Assembly (NCBI GenBank): GCA_003551965.1
Contig: PUOC01000071.1
Span: 1-49,690, forward strand
Origin: Clostridiales bacterium
Lineage (GTDB): Bacteria; Bacillota; Limnochordia; Darwinibacteriales; B1SED10-159
Direction of reading: 5' to 3'
DNA: 49,690 nucleotides
Program-made: the position numbers and the translations under genes
Part shown: piece after piece, positions 24,093 to 32,689 of the stretch
Layout of the letters: each line of letters opens with the position of its first letter
Numbering within the stretch: the first letter of the stretch is position 1
Notes under the pieces: model-generated
What the model was told of the DNA's origin: nothing
The model's database searches: none
Seen by the model: the letters and a program-made list of their open reading frames with translations, nothing else

Positions 24093-24770
24093 ATGTCAAC
24101 CCGAGACAAGAAGAAAACATCTGGTATCCCCGAGGGCGTGGTTGGGAGACTGCCCGTTTACTACCGTTATCTAGTCGAGTTGTCCGAAAAAGATACCCAG
24201 CGGATATCGTCAGCCCAGTTGGGTGAGGCACTGGGAATCACGGCAGCGCAAATACGCTCCGATTTCAGCTATTTCGGCTCCTTCGGGCAACAGGGGTACG
24301 GCTATCGGGTCGATGAACTGCTGACACAGATCAAAGGTATTCTCGGCCTCGACCGCACCTATCATATGGTGCTGGTGGGTGCCGGAAATCTTGGGCGCGC
24401 CGTGGCTAGTTACCGAAACTTCAAGGAAAGGGGATTTGATATCCGAGCCATTTTTGACAGCAATCCGTTGCTGGAGGGGAACTATCTAGCGGGCTGCATT
24501 ATCCAGCCGGTATCCCGCTTGGAGGTCTACCTTGAGGCCAACGATGTCCAAATCGGCGTGATTGCCACACCCCGGGAAGCCAGCCAAGAAATCTGCGACC
24601 GGCTAGCGGCCAAGGGCGTGCAGGGGATTTGGAACTTTTCACCCATTCGGCTCAAGGCACCGGATCATGTGGTCGTTGAGCACATGCATCTGACGGAGAG
24701 CTTACTTCGTCTCTCCTTCCGGATGAGGAACCGCACGGAACGGACGGCTCCTGCCAGCGAACATTCGTAG
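24093..24770 (+). CDS. rex: redox-sensing transcriptional repressor Rex
   Basis: 225 residues. An N-terminal winged helix (LPVYYRYLVELSEKDTQRISS, LGITAAQIRSDFSYFGSFGQQGYGY) binds DNA; the Rossmann domain (MVLVGAGNLGRAVASY) binds NADH or NAD+; the last helix (LLRLSFRMRN) is the domain-swapping helix. High NADH releases it from operators of fermentation and hydrogenase genes. ATG 24093 follows GAGGGAGGGA. A good operator lies before the hydrogenase operon at 35358-35375. Confidence 0.95.
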   Translation: MSTRDKKKTSGIPEGVVGRLPVYYRYLVELSEKDTQRISSAQLGEALGITAAQIRSDFSYFGSFGQQGYGYRVDELLTQIKGILGLDRTYHMVLVGAGNLGRAVASYRNFKERGFDIRAIFDSNPLLEGNYLAGCIIQPVSRLEVYLEANDVQIGVIATPREASQEICDRLAAKGVQGIWNFSPIRLKAPDHVVVEHMHLTESLLRLSFRMRNRTERTAPASEHS

Positions 24771-24777
24771 ACATCCC

Positions 24778-24812
24778 ATCACCAATGTGATACACTGAGA
24801 AAAATCGATTTT
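24778..24812. promoter_or_regulatory. palindromes upstream of the MarR gene
   Basis: ATCAC-CAAT-GTGAT (24778-24791) and AAAATCGATTTT (24801-24812) are two perfect inverted repeats in the 150-bp gap before the MarR gene. Either could be an operator; MarR proteins often bind such palindromes near their own promoter. Confidence 0.35.
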
Positions 24813-24921
24813 AATCCAACCAGGCGACGTGGGAAACCCTACACCCTGACCAAAGGAGGCGATTCTCACCGGGGGCTGTTTTGAGCACTTTGACGCCGAA
24901 CGCTCATGGACAGCCAGCCCA

Positions 24922-25365
24922 GTGGGACATGGAATGGCTCACCATCCTAGAGTCGAAGAGATTGAGTTTCATCTGCGGAAAATCGCTGTCCTGATCCGGC
25001 ACCATACCCGCGAAATGCTCGGCCAGTATCAACTGACACTGCCGCAGTACTATGCACTGCTGCATCTTCGCCGGCAGACCATGACCATGGGAGAGCTCTG
25101 CGGCCATCTTTACCTGGCCAGCAGCACCGTAACAGATCTTGTTGATCGCATGGAAAAACTAAACTACGTCCGCCGAGTCCGTGACGACAAGGATCGCCGA
25201 GTCATCCGCCTTCAAATCTTGGACGGCGGGGAAGAGGTCATCGAGAAAGTGATGCAGGATCGAATGCGCTTTCTTTCGAAAAAACTCAACCAATTGGATC
25301 CCAATCAAGCGGAAGCTCTGCTGCAAGCCTTAAGCAACCTTCATTCGCTTATGGAAGCCGAATAA
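24922..25365 (+). CDS. MarR-family transcriptional regulator
   Basis: 147 residues of the winged-helix MarR fold: LTLPQYYALLHLRRQTMTMGELCGHLYLASSTVTDLVDRME is recognition-helix sequence, followed by the wing with DDKDRRVIRLQIL and dimerising C-terminal helices. GTG 24922 or ATG 24934 may be the start; a strong AAAGGAGG at 24852-24859 has no standard start codon at normal distance, so the N-terminus is uncertain. The ligand is unknown. Confidence 0.85.
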   Translation: MGHGMAHHPRVEEIEFHLRKIAVLIRHHTREMLGQYQLTLPQYYALLHLRRQTMTMGELCGHLYLASSTVTDLVDRMEKLNYVRRVRDDKDRRVIRLQILDGGEEVIEKVMQDRMRFLSKKLNQLDPNQAEALLQALSNLHSLMEAE

Positions 25366-25396
25366 ACAAGAAGCTGTCCGAGCGGCAGCTTCTTGT
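25366..25396 (+). terminator. intrinsic terminator of the MarR gene
   Basis: Perfect 11-bp stem ACAAGAAGCTG/CAGCTTCTTGT with a 9-nt loop directly after the stop codon, followed by TCTCTAT. It may also serve the convergent DUF896 gene. Confidence 0.65.
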
Positions 25397-25421
25397 TCTC
25401 TATCTAGCAATGGATGCTCTA

Positions 25422-25637
25422 TCAATGCACACGGCGGGACGTCTTTTTCTTCAATTTCCGTTTTGTTCCATCTTCATTGACCACAACGGTGTTTTCAAGG
25501 GTTTGAGTGAGGTTGCCTTTGACGCGTTCAACATACTCCCGCCGCAGCTTGGCCTGTTCATTTTTTTCTTCGTCCGTCAGTGTACCGGCCTTTTGCTTCT
25601 TGTACAACTCGTTGATCCTCTCAACCAATGGATCCAA
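25422..25637 (-). CDS. DUF896 (YnzC/UPF0291) family protein
   Basis: 71 residues. The family pattern is clear: LVERINELYKKQKAG, LTDEEKNEQAKLRREYV and the TLENTVVVNEDGTKRKL end. YnzC-like proteins are small helical-hairpin proteins confined mainly to Firmicutes, with no established function. TTG 25637 follows AGGAGGATATGGC on the minus strand. It is convergent to the MarR gene. Confidence 0.88.
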   Translation of the reverse strand: MDPLVERINELYKKQKAGTLTDEEKNEQAKLRREYVERVKGNLTQTLENTVVVNEDGTKRKLKKKTSRRVH

Positions 25638-25745
25638 GCCATATCCTCCTTTCCAGTGGGTGTCGGCACCGCAGCAATCCCAATGCAATTCTCTGGTGAG
25701 TATACCGCAGCAGCGCCAAAAGATCAAACATCACAGTACCACTGG

Positions 25746-27449
25746 TCAAAAACCAAGGAAGAAGGAAGTCAGGAATACCGCCAAGATAACGGCGAACAGA
25801 ACCGCAACCAAGAGAGAACTAAAATCCAAGTGAGTCTCGAGGTTTGTTCCCCGAGCGCTGATTGCAGCCGCAACGCGGCTGAACAAAGCCTGCAAAGGCA
25901 TAAGCACCAACCATTCTATACTCATCCATTTCGGCACTGGGATTCCTCGATCAAGTGGGCGCGCGAGCACTGCAAACACAGCCACACCGATAACCGCCAG
26001 CCGCAGGGCGGCCCCTGCGCCTCCCCATGAGTACACCTCTAAGGAGGATCCATAGGGGAGCACCGAGTGGATCCACTGCGGCCGGATACCTAGGACAACA
26101 CACAGAACCGCCACGGCCGCGATGGCAATGTGCATGGACAAAAGGGGCTTCCGGAACCGGCGTGTTTTTGCCTTAATGAAGCCGAAGAACAGGAATTTGC
26201 TGAAGGATGCCGCTGTACCGATGCTGGCAATCATCAGCATGGCCTCTGCAGGCTGGACCCCGTAGAAGGCCTCTTTGAGAAGGTATTTGCTGACATAGCC
26301 GTTAAAAAGCGGTACCCCTGAAATGGCAAAGGCACCCACAAAGGCACCGATCGTAGCTAAAGGAAGCGCTTTCCAGACAGGGCGGAGGGGCTGTGTGTCA
26401 GAAGGGTCATCGGCTTCCGGATGGGTTAGATCGTGGACGTCCTCTGTACCCACTGCATACAGGACGGCACCGGCACTCATAAATAACAATGCTTTGTAGA
26501 GCATGTGGTTGACCACATGCAGCAGCCCTCCGTCCATGGAAAGGGCGGTTCCGAGACCGACGCCGGCAACCATATAACCCACCTGGCTGATAATGTGATA
26601 AGACAGCAGGCGCCGCATATTTTTCTGCAGCAGAGCACATACCACCCCAAACAGAGCCATAGAGGCGCCCATGAGTACAATCCAATCATGGGCAGGCAGA
26701 ATACGAGCAAGGGCGTAGACCCCGATCTTAGTTGTCAGGCCTGCCAATACGACGCTGGAAAAAAGTGATGCTGAAGGATAGCCCCATGCCACCCACAGAT
26801 GAAACGGAAGAAAGGCAGCCTTAAACCCGAATCCCAATGCAAAAAACACGTGCCCTGCCTGCGGTGGCGTCAAAAGGAATGACCCCGTAGCCATGCTGTG
26901 CTCGAGAATCCCAAATAGGACCAGCAGTCCGCCCACGAGATGAAAGATCAGTACGCGCATTCCCTGAGAGTAAGCTGTTCTGGATTGGTCGGAGTTCAAC
27001 AGAATGAGTCCGGCAACCGAGACTGTCAGGAGTTCCCAGAAAAGAAACAGGGTGATGAAATCGTTGGCCAAGGAAATGGCAATGGCGCTGGCTACGGCCG
27101 TCAGCGCAGCAGCCTGCTCAATGGTTCTTGCACCCTGCAGCCCATACAAAACTGCCAAACCTCCAACAAGGGCAAATCCAAAAACAGCAATTCTGCTGTA
27201 GGTATGTCCCGCAAAATCAAACGAGAAGAGCATGGAAGGAAAGAGGGCCATTTCACCTAATGGCGCTCCTGACAGGATAATCACGGCCGCGGACAAAAGA
27301 GCGCCCACTGAAAGCGCGCCAAAGATTAAACGCCACTGCTTAAGCATAAAAGAACCTGCAGAAGCAGCAATCGGCAGCACAACCGCAACCATGAGAAACT
27401 GTCGAATTTTACACACTCCCTGTGCACATATTGGAAACCGCCGATTCAT
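25746..27449 (-). CDS. proton-conducting antiporter-like membrane subunit (MrpA/MrpD/NuoL family)
   Basis: Up to 567 residues with about 15 membrane helices. Family sites are present: Glu in FLFWELLTVSVAGL, Lys in ALGFGFKAAFLPFHLWVAWGYPSA, His-rich LLHVVNHMLYKALLFMSAG and a late Lys in NGYVSKYLLKEAF. A Pro/Glu-rich insert (LTHPEADDPSDTQPLRPV) follows the tenth helix or so. The start is uncertain (ATG 27449, GTG 27416 or ATG 27392). It stands alone on the minus strand, 4.8 kb from the Mrp cluster, which lacks its own MrpA; it may be the missing large subunit or belong to another complex. Confidence 0.85.
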   Translation of the reverse strand: MNRRFPICAQGVCKIRQFLMVAVVLPIAASAGSFMLKQWRLIFGALSVGALLSAAVIILSGAPLGEMALFPSMLFSFDFAGHTYSRIAVFGFALVGGLAVLYGLQGARTIEQAAALTAVASAIAISLANDFITLFLFWELLTVSVAGLILLNSDQSRTAYSQGMRVLIFHLVGGLLVLFGILEHSMATGSFLLTPPQAGHVFFALGFGFKAAFLPFHLWVAWGYPSASLFSSVVLAGLTTKIGVYALARILPAHDWIVLMGASMALFGVVCALLQKNMRRLLSYHIISQVGYMVAGVGLGTALSMDGGLLHVVNHMLYKALLFMSAGAVLYAVGTEDVHDLTHPEADDPSDTQPLRPVWKALPLATIGAFVGAFAISGVPLFNGYVSKYLLKEAFYGVQPAEAMLMIASIGTAASFSKFLFFGFIKAKTRRFRKPLLSMHIAIAAVAVLCVVLGIRPQWIHSVLPYGSSLEVYSWGGAGAALRLAVIGVAVFAVLARPLDRGIPVPKWMSIEWLVLMPLQALFSRVAAAISARGTNLETHLDFSSLLVAVLFAVILAVFLTSFFLGF

Positions 27450-27875
27450 TGAACCTATGTAACCATTGTATCGGCGTGTCTTAAAAATAGAGGAGTCACT
27501 GTAGAAAACCGTTGACTACCTTCCTTAATTAGAATACCACAGCCACATGGACAGCACAAACGGATTCTCCGTCGGGCTGGAGCACAGGCTGCCTACACAG
27601 CGCAGCTGGGCTGAAGAGGGACATATGTCCAGACGACAATCCTAACATTGTCTCCTAGTTTGTGATACAATAGTTCTGACGTCTGCATCGGCGTGGGCTC
27701 ATGGTCTGCTGAAAGTTGGCGATACGCCTTCGGCTTTCGGCGTGCGGAAACGGTCCGAACATTGGTTTGACATGACAATCGCTGCCGCCGTATAGAGGCT
27801 GAAGGCAGGGGATAGAAAAGTTCCAATGATATTCGGGACCGTGTCTCGCCAATAACATCAGAAGGGGAATCTGAC
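27450..27875. other. 426-bp intergenic region before fabI
   Basis: No coding frame stands out. It holds a perfect 12-bp palindrome GGACATATGTCC (27619-27630), a small hairpin ACGCC/GGCGT (near 27724) and a promoter-like TTGACA (27767-27772) with TATAGA 18 bp downstream. The half nearest the antiporter gene is AT-richer and may hold its promoter. Confidence 0.4.
27767..27796 (+). promoter_or_regulatory. promoter of fabI
   Basis: A perfect TTGACA and TATAGA separated by 18 bp, 80 bp before the fabI start. Confidence 0.5.
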
Positions 27876-28646
27876 ATGCTTCTAGAAGGAAAAACCGCTG
27901 TGGTATTGAACGCAGCCAACAAGCGCAGCATTGCCTGGCACATTGCCCAGGCCCTAGACACCCAAGGGGCGCGCCTGATCTTGGGTTATCAAAACGAACG
28001 GACCAAAAAGAACGTCTCGGCACTGGCCGAGGAGCTGCAGCGTCCGCCATTGGCACTGGTGGCCTGTGACGTGACGAGGGACGAAGATATGACCAGAGCG
28101 GCATCCACTGCTGCTGAACATACAGACGGTATTGACATCCTTGTGCATTCATTGGCCTTTGCGCCCAAACACTGCCTGGAAAGACCGTTCATTGAAACCG
28201 ACCGGGATGCATTTCACACGGCCATGGAAATCAGCGCCTACTCATTGCCTGCGCTCTGCCGCTCTTTTCGTTCGCAGTTCAACCCAGGGGCCAGTATCAT
28301 GGCTATGACATACTATGGTTCAGAAAAAGTCGTCCCCAATTACAACGTTATGGGAGTGGCTAAAGCCGCTCTGGAGGCTAGTGTTCGTTACTTGGCCTAT
28401 GACCTCGGCCCCGATCAGATCCGCGTCAATGCCATATCGGCGGGGCCTTTAAACACGTTGGCGGCCCGCGGTGTCTCCGGATTTGTGAACATGCTTGACA
28501 TGTATGGCGACAGAACGCCCATGCAAAGGGGAATTACCGGTGAAGACGTGGCTGGGACTGCCGTATACCTAGCCAGCAGTCTGGCCAGCGGCGTGACGGG
28601 AGAAACCATATTCGTTGATACCGGCTACAACATCATGGGGCTTTAA
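27876..28646 (+). CDS. fabI: enoyl-[acyl-carrier-protein] reductase FabI
   Basis: 256 residues of the short-chain dehydrogenase family with the FabI variant of the nucleotide motif (NAANKRSIAWHIAQAL) and the catalytic pair Tyr-x6-Lys (NYNVMGVAKAALE, with the second Tyr in MTYYGSEKV). It reduces trans-2-enoyl-ACP with NADH or NADPH, the last step of each fatty-acid elongation round. The C-terminal GETIFVDTGYNIMG is also typical. It stands alone, away from other fab genes. The AGAAGGGGAATC ribosome site decides the ATG. Confidence 0.95.
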   Translation: MLLEGKTAVVLNAANKRSIAWHIAQALDTQGARLILGYQNERTKKNVSALAEELQRPPLALVACDVTRDEDMTRAASTAAEHTDGIDILVHSLAFAPKHCLERPFIETDRDAFHTAMEISAYSLPALCRSFRSQFNPGASIMAMTYYGSEKVVPNYNVMGVAKAALEASVRYLAYDLGPDQIRVNAISAGPLNTLAARGVSGFVNMLDMYGDRTPMQRGITGEDVAGTAVYLASSLASGVTGETIFVDTGYNIMGL

Positions 28647-28684
28647 GATCCACTGCTGCACAAGCGGCGCTGCCGTACCTGTAA

Positions 28685-28706
28685 CGCTGCCTGCACCGAG
28701 GCAGCG
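28685..28706 (+). terminator. hairpin after fabI
   Basis: Perfect 8-bp stem CGCTGCCT/AGGCAGCG with a 6-nt loop but no T tract. A possible attenuating or Rho-linked structure. Confidence 0.35.
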
Positions 28707-28879
28707 ACGCCGCAAATCCGGCCTGCTCGATTTCGTTTTCCGCCTCACTACCGCGTCCTATGCAGTTGACTTCCGAGACCGAAGCAGACGGCAGTCCTGG
28801 GTACACACGGCTGTACCCGGAATCGGCAGTGATGTGGGACGATGACTGATGCAGCGGCCCCGCCGGGAGGTGTTCAAAG

Positions 28880-29563
28880 ATGATCGAGACCGAACAGCTG
28901 TGCAAACATTTCGGACGGGTGCAGGCCGTGCAGGATGTATCGCTGACCGTAGAGCAGGGAACCGTTACCGGCTTACTGGGCGAAAACGGCAGCGGAAAGT
29001 CGACCTTACTGAAACTGTTGGCCGGTGTTCAGTTTCCAACCCGAGGAAAGGCGGCAATCGATGGACAGCCGGTTGGACCCGAGACGAAAGCCTTTGTCTC
29101 CTATGCGCCGGAAACCAACCCTTTCTATGGCTGGATGCGGGTAATCGACGTCATGCGCTTTCAAGCCACCTTTTTCGACGACTTTTCTTGGGAGCAGAAC
29201 CGCAAGCTGCTGGAGTCCATGGCACTGGCTCCTCATCAGCGGGTGGGACATTTGTCCAAGGGAATGCAGGCCAGACTCAAACTGGCTGCCGTGCTCAGTA
29301 GGGAAGCCAAGCTGTATTTTCTTGATGAGCCCATCTCGGGCATCGATCCGCTGTCGAAGCGCAAGATACTCGAAACCATGTTGGAGCGGTTCCGGCATCT
29401 CAGTGCAACGGTCATCGTCAGTACCCACGACGTCACCCAAGCCGAGCCCTTGTTTGATCACGTCGTTTTCCTTCGAGAGGGCAGCGTGGCTCTGCAGGGA
29501 AGCGCCGAGGGACTGCGGGAAAGATACCAATGTTCGCTTGAAGACCTGTTTGGAAGGGTTTGA
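28880..29563 (+). CDS. ABC transporter ATP-binding protein
   Basis: 227 residues with Walker A GENGSGKST, signature LSKGMQARLKLA, Walker B LYFLDEP and the switch His in STHD. It resembles the ATPases of ABC-2-type exporters (YtrB/EcsA-like group). It probably drives the membrane protein encoded next. ATG follows GGGAGGTG at good spacing. Substrate unknown. Confidence 0.92.
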   Translation: MIETEQLCKHFGRVQAVQDVSLTVEQGTVTGLLGENGSGKSTLLKLLAGVQFPTRGKAAIDGQPVGPETKAFVSYAPETNPFYGWMRVIDVMRFQATFFDDFSWEQNRKLLESMALAPHQRVGHLSKGMQARLKLAAVLSREAKLYFLDEPISGIDPLSKRKILETMLERFRHLSATVIVSTHDVTQAEPLFDHVVFLREGSVALQGSAEGLRERYQCSLEDLFGRV

Positions 29564-29568
29564 TACGC

Positions 29569-30294
29569 ATGGCATTTCTTGCCTTGTTCAAAAAGGAACT
29601 GCGTTTGGAGCTTCCCAGCTTTCTTATGGTTGAAGTCTTCCTATTGGGCATTGCTTTCTATGTCTTTTCTCGCTTCGACGAATCTCTTCCGCGCCTGTTT
29701 CTGCTGCTGCCCATGGGCATGATGGTTCCGTTCTTCGGACTGCTGCGGATGTTTCAGAATTTGCGCTCGGAATGGAGTGGAGACACCATTCAGTGGATCC
29801 TAAGCCTGCCGGCATCCGGCTGGCAGCAGCTCGGGGCCAAATGGCTGGCTGTGCTGGCCAGTATGGTCCTGGTAGCCCTAACCATCGGAGCACTGGTATA
29901 TCCCGTCCTTCTTCAGACTCCGATTGCCGACCAATTAGGGACCATGACGCCTTCTGTCTTACAGCTGCTGACCGTAATTGGTATTTTTTTCGCGTGCTAC
30001 CTGCCGCTGGCCATGTTCTCCTATCTGGTAGGCCGAGGCATCCCCAAATGGAGAGCACCCGTGGTCGGAGTGGTTTTTCTGGGAGGAACCTACGTATTTA
30101 ACCGCCTCTTTGAAACCGCCGCCGACTACCTGCCTCCCGTGTACATCACAGTCAAGAATATTGAGATGACACCGGATTCGTTAATCCTGACGGATCATGT
30201 GCTCAATGTGTCCGGCATCTTCGGTACTGTATTTTTCGGCTATCTTCTTTTCCACGCCAGTGTCCGCCTTTGGGCCCGGCGCATTGATGTATAG
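29569..30294 (+). CDS. ABC-2 type transporter permease
   Basis: About 241 residues with six hydrophobic segments (for example FLMVEVFLLGIAFYVFS and VLASMVLVALTIGALVYPVLL). N-terminal FLALFKKELRLE is the usual amphipathic coupling start of ABC-2 permeases. ATG 29569 lies 10 nt after GGAAGGG and 5 bp after the ATPase stop; TTG 29560 would overlap it. Pairs with the upstream ATPase. Confidence 0.85.
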   Translation: MAFLALFKKELRLELPSFLMVEVFLLGIAFYVFSRFDESLPRLFLLLPMGMMVPFFGLLRMFQNLRSEWSGDTIQWILSLPASGWQQLGAKWLAVLASMVLVALTIGALVYPVLLQTPIADQLGTMTPSVLQLLTVIGIFFACYLPLAMFSYLVGRGIPKWRAPVVGVVFLGGTYVFNRLFETAADYLPPVYITVKNIEMTPDSLILTDHVLNVSGIFGTVFFGYLLFHASVRLWARRIDV

Positions 30295-30345
30295 GCGGAT
30301 CACAGCAAAGCATTTGCGCAACGGCGAACGGGAGGAACAGCAAAC

Positions 30346-31029
30346 ATGGTACTGTGGGGAACATTGGTCAATGCAGCAGCGATCCTCCTTGGCTCTTTCA
30401 TTGGTTGGCTTCTGCCGCTTCCGGAAGGCATCCGGCGCACCGTTCTGCAGGGAATGGGACTGTCGGTGGCAGTTATTGGAGTCAGCATGGCCTTGGATAC
30501 GGCCAATATGCTGATCGTCATTGGCAGCATGGCCCTAGGCGGCGTCATCGGTGAATCACTGCGTATTGAAGACCGGCTCAACCGAATCGGCAGCATACTG
30601 CAGGCTGCCCTTCCCGGCGGACAGCACCACAGCCGTACCTCCCAAGGCTTTTTAACCGCATCCCTTGTCTACTGTGTGGGGGCCATGGCCGTACTGGGCT
30701 CGTTCGAAAGCGGTTTAACGCTACAGCACGATATCCTATATGCCAAATCCATGCTTGATGGTGTCAGCTCCATTTTCTTCACGGCCAGTTTCGGGTTGGG
30801 AACCGCTTTGTCCGCCGTTCCCGTGTTTTTTTACCAGGGTACACTGGCCTTAGCTGCACAGAGCATTGAGCCGCTCTTAAGTGATTCTGTGATCCAAGAG
30901 ATAACGGCCGTCGGCGGCCTGCTGATCGTGGGTATAGGCATCAATATCCTAGGAATGGCCCAGATCAAAGTGGGCAATCTGCTCCCGGCGCTTTTAATTG
31001 CAGCGGCCATAGCATTGATCTTAGGTTAA
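30346..31029 (+). CDS. DUF554 family membrane protein
   Basis: 227 residues and about seven membrane helices, matching the YqgA/YdfK DUF554 family: GTLVNAAAILLGSFIGWLLP, GLSVAVIGVSMALDTANML, GGVIGESLRIEDRL and VLGSFESGLTLQHDILYAKSMLDG (shown in parts). Function unknown. GGGAGGAACAGC precedes the ATG. It may be co-transcribed with the ABC pair 51 bp upstream. Confidence 0.9.
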   Translation: MVLWGTLVNAAAILLGSFIGWLLPLPEGIRRTVLQGMGLSVAVIGVSMALDTANMLIVIGSMALGGVIGESLRIEDRLNRIGSILQAALPGGQHHSRTSQGFLTASLVYCVGAMAVLGSFESGLTLQHDILYAKSMLDGVSSIFFTASFGLGTALSAVPVFFYQGTLALAAQSIEPLLSDSVIQEITAVGGLLIVGIGINILGMAQIKVGNLLPALLIAAAIALILG

Positions 31030-31111
31030 GCAACAGGAGTTTTCCGGTCAACTGCGAATAGGTATACTTGTAACCACTATTGATAGGGTGGCCATGCAAA
31101 GGAGGATAACA

Positions 31112-31627
31112 ATGAGCGAACAGTTTCCTGAAGTAATTCAACAGGCTTTGGATTTTGAAGAAAAAGGTGCATCGTATTACCAAAACAAGGCAAAAGAAGC
31201 AAAGAACCCGTTGGTGAAACGTCTGTTCTTATCGTTGGCCGTGGAAGAAAACGAGCACCAAATGCGCATCCACGAAATCTACCAGGCCATGAAGACTGGA
31301 CAAGACTTTCCCGAAGCTTCCACAGGCCATTCGCTGGAGGACTCCATTCGCGACTTTTTTAAATCGCTGAGCCAGAGTGAACTGAAGCTCGAAGACAATG
31401 TGGAAGCACTGACGGTGGCCATGGATTTGGAGCGCACCGGCTATGCCATGTACCAGGATGCAGCGGACAAAAGCAGCACCAATGCAGAGAAAGATTTCTT
31501 CAAGGCCATGCAAAAAGAAGAGCGCGATCACCTAACGGCTTTGGAAAACGTCTATTATTTCCTGACAGACACCGAAGATTGGTTCGCCAACGAAGAGGCG
31601 AAGGTATGGAACTGGATGAATCTCTAA
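31112..31627 (+). CDS. rubrerythrin/ferritin-like diiron protein
   Basis: 171 residues of COG1633. Four-helix bundle with diiron ligand pattern: E in ALDFEEKGASYY, E-x2-H in VEENEHQMRIHEI, E in AMDLERTGYAMY and E-x2-H in KEERDHLTALENV. No C-terminal rubredoxin domain. Such proteins act in peroxide or iron handling in anaerobes. ATG 31112 lies behind AAAGGAGGATAAC. A terminator follows. Confidence 0.9.
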   Translation: MSEQFPEVIQQALDFEEKGASYYQNKAKEAKNPLVKRLFLSLAVEENEHQMRIHEIYQAMKTGQDFPEASTGHSLEDSIRDFFKSLSQSELKLEDNVEALTVAMDLERTGYAMYQDAADKSSTNAEKDFFKAMQKEERDHLTALENVYYFLTDTEDWFANEEAKVWNWMNL

Positions 31628-31631
31628 GCAT

Positions 31632-31668
31632 AAAAGCCCCAGTCGTTTTACGGCTGGTGGCTTTTTAT
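31632..31668 (+). terminator. intrinsic terminator after the rubrerythrin-like gene
   Basis: Interrupted stem AAAAGCC..CAGTCG with CGGCTG..GGCTTTT around a TTTTA loop, ending in TTTTTATTT. Confidence 0.75.
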
Positions 31669-31787
31669 TTCTCTGGCGCACCCAGACCCGTCAGCGAATC
31701 CGTGCCCCGTTGAGCGCATGACGCACAGTGATAGACCCCACTGGGGAGTAGAATCGATGGCACCGTATTTTCCGCGGACCGACATGA

Positions 31788-31817
31788 TTGGCATATTTCT
31801 TGTCGTACTTATATATA
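31788..31817 (+). promoter_or_regulatory. promoter of the RNHCP gene
   Basis: TTGGCA (31788-31793) and TATATA (31812-31817) separated by 18 bp, followed by a short AT-rich leader that runs into a hairpin at 31835-31855. Confidence 0.5.
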
Positions 31818-31834
31818 GAATTTCGAAACGATCT

Positions 31835-31855
31835 TCCAGCACATTCTGTGCTGGA
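31835..31855 (+). promoter_or_regulatory. leader hairpin beside the RNHCP ribosome site
   Basis: Perfect 9-bp stem TCCAGCACA/TGTGCTGGA with a 3-nt loop. Its 3' arm ends 1-2 nt before the AGAAAGGTGG ribosome site, so it could stabilise the message or control access of ribosomes. Confidence 0.4.
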
Positions 31856-31872
31856 GAAAGGTGGCCGGTCCC

Positions 31873-32223
31873 ATGCAGCGCCGTTCCAATCTATACCACG
31901 GAGGAAATGAAAGCTTTATCTGTGATCACTGCGGACAGGATGTTCTGCCCCTGCAAAACGGCAGTGCCCGCAATCACTGCCCCTTCTGCTTTTACTCCAA
32001 ACACCTGGATCGCACGCCGGGGGATCGCGGGTCCGACTGCGGCGGGCTGATGGAACCCATCGCCGTGGACAGCCACCCGAAGAAAGGCTACCAAGTGATC
32101 CATGCATGTCTGCGCTGCGGCATGCGCCGCAAGAACAAACTGGCCCTGGATGATCCCCGCCAGCCAGACGGTGTAGATACCCTCCTGGAAATGTTCCGGA
32201 CAGCCGCCCATCGACGCCCCTAG
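31873..32223 (+). CDS. RNHCP domain protein
   Basis: About 116 residues. The defining motif RNHCPFCFYSKHLD is present with flanking Cys pairs (CDHCGQ; CLRCGMRRKNK), suggesting a zinc-binding fold. The family is named after the motif and has no known function. ATG 31873 is preferred (AAAGGTGG upstream); GTG 31861 is possible. Confidence 0.85.
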   Translation: MQRRSNLYHGGNESFICDHCGQDVLPLQNGSARNHCPFCFYSKHLDRTPGDRGSDCGGLMEPIAVDSHPKKGYQVIHACLRCGMRRKNKLALDDPRQPDGVDTLLEMFRTAAHRRP

Positions 32224-32293
32224 CCCCTGGAGATCCTGGAGCGCTTCACCGGCTAAAACGCCAATAGGCATTGAGCAAAGCTTGTTTACGTTT

Positions 32294-32324
32294 CAGCGCC
32301 CCCGCGCAAGCCGCGGGGGCGCTG
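32294..32324. terminator. strong GC hairpin between RNHCP and PspC genes
   Basis: Perfect 13-bp stem CAGCGCCCCCGCG/CGCGGGGGCGCTG with a 5-nt loop in the convergent gap. No clear T tract on either side, so direction is undecided. Confidence 0.5.
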
Positions 32325-32337
32325 TATGTGCTGGTCA

Positions 32338-32529
32338 CTAAATTTCGTTAGACGGGGCCGGTATGACAATCCACAGCAACAGATAAATGATCAACCCTGT
32401 GCCGTAGACCAGTACGGCCACCAGCCAGACAAGGCGGATAATCGTGGGGTCAATGTTCAGGTGTTCACCAATACCGCCGCAGACACCAGCGATTTTCTTG
32501 TCACGGGACCGAGTCAGCCGTTTGGCCAT
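32338..32529 (-). CDS. PspC domain protein
   Basis: 63 residues: RLTRSRDKKIAGVCGGIGEHLNIDPTIIR is the PspC signature (shown in parts), followed by one strong membrane helix (LVWLVAVLVYGTGLIIYLLLWIVI). Small stand-alone PspC proteins are membrane stress-related regulators or effectors. The gene is single. Confidence 0.92.
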   Translation of the reverse strand: MAKRLTRSRDKKIAGVCGGIGEHLNIDPTIIRLVWLVAVLVYGTGLIIYLLLWIVIPAPSNEI

Positions 32530-32644
32530 CCAATCAAATCCTTTCGCTATTCTATGCCCCTAGTATAACATAGACGGCCTAGGTTCAACGACCCATTTCT
32601 CCAGCGCCCTTTACGACACAACCGGACGTATAGTACACTTAATT

Positions 32645-32650
32645 TATAAT
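32645..32650 (+). promoter_or_regulatory. -10 element before arsC
   Basis: A consensus TATAAT in an AT-rich block 40 bp before the arsC start; no good -35 hexamer at 17 bp. Confidence 0.35.
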
Positions 32651-32689
32651 GATATTTATTCTCGAATGCGTATGAAAGGAGCCTTTTCT

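Noticed and set aside
27660-27680. Rex site TTGTGATACAA before fabI
   Set aside because: Too short and half-sites not at the 18-bp spacing; fabI is not a usual Rex target.
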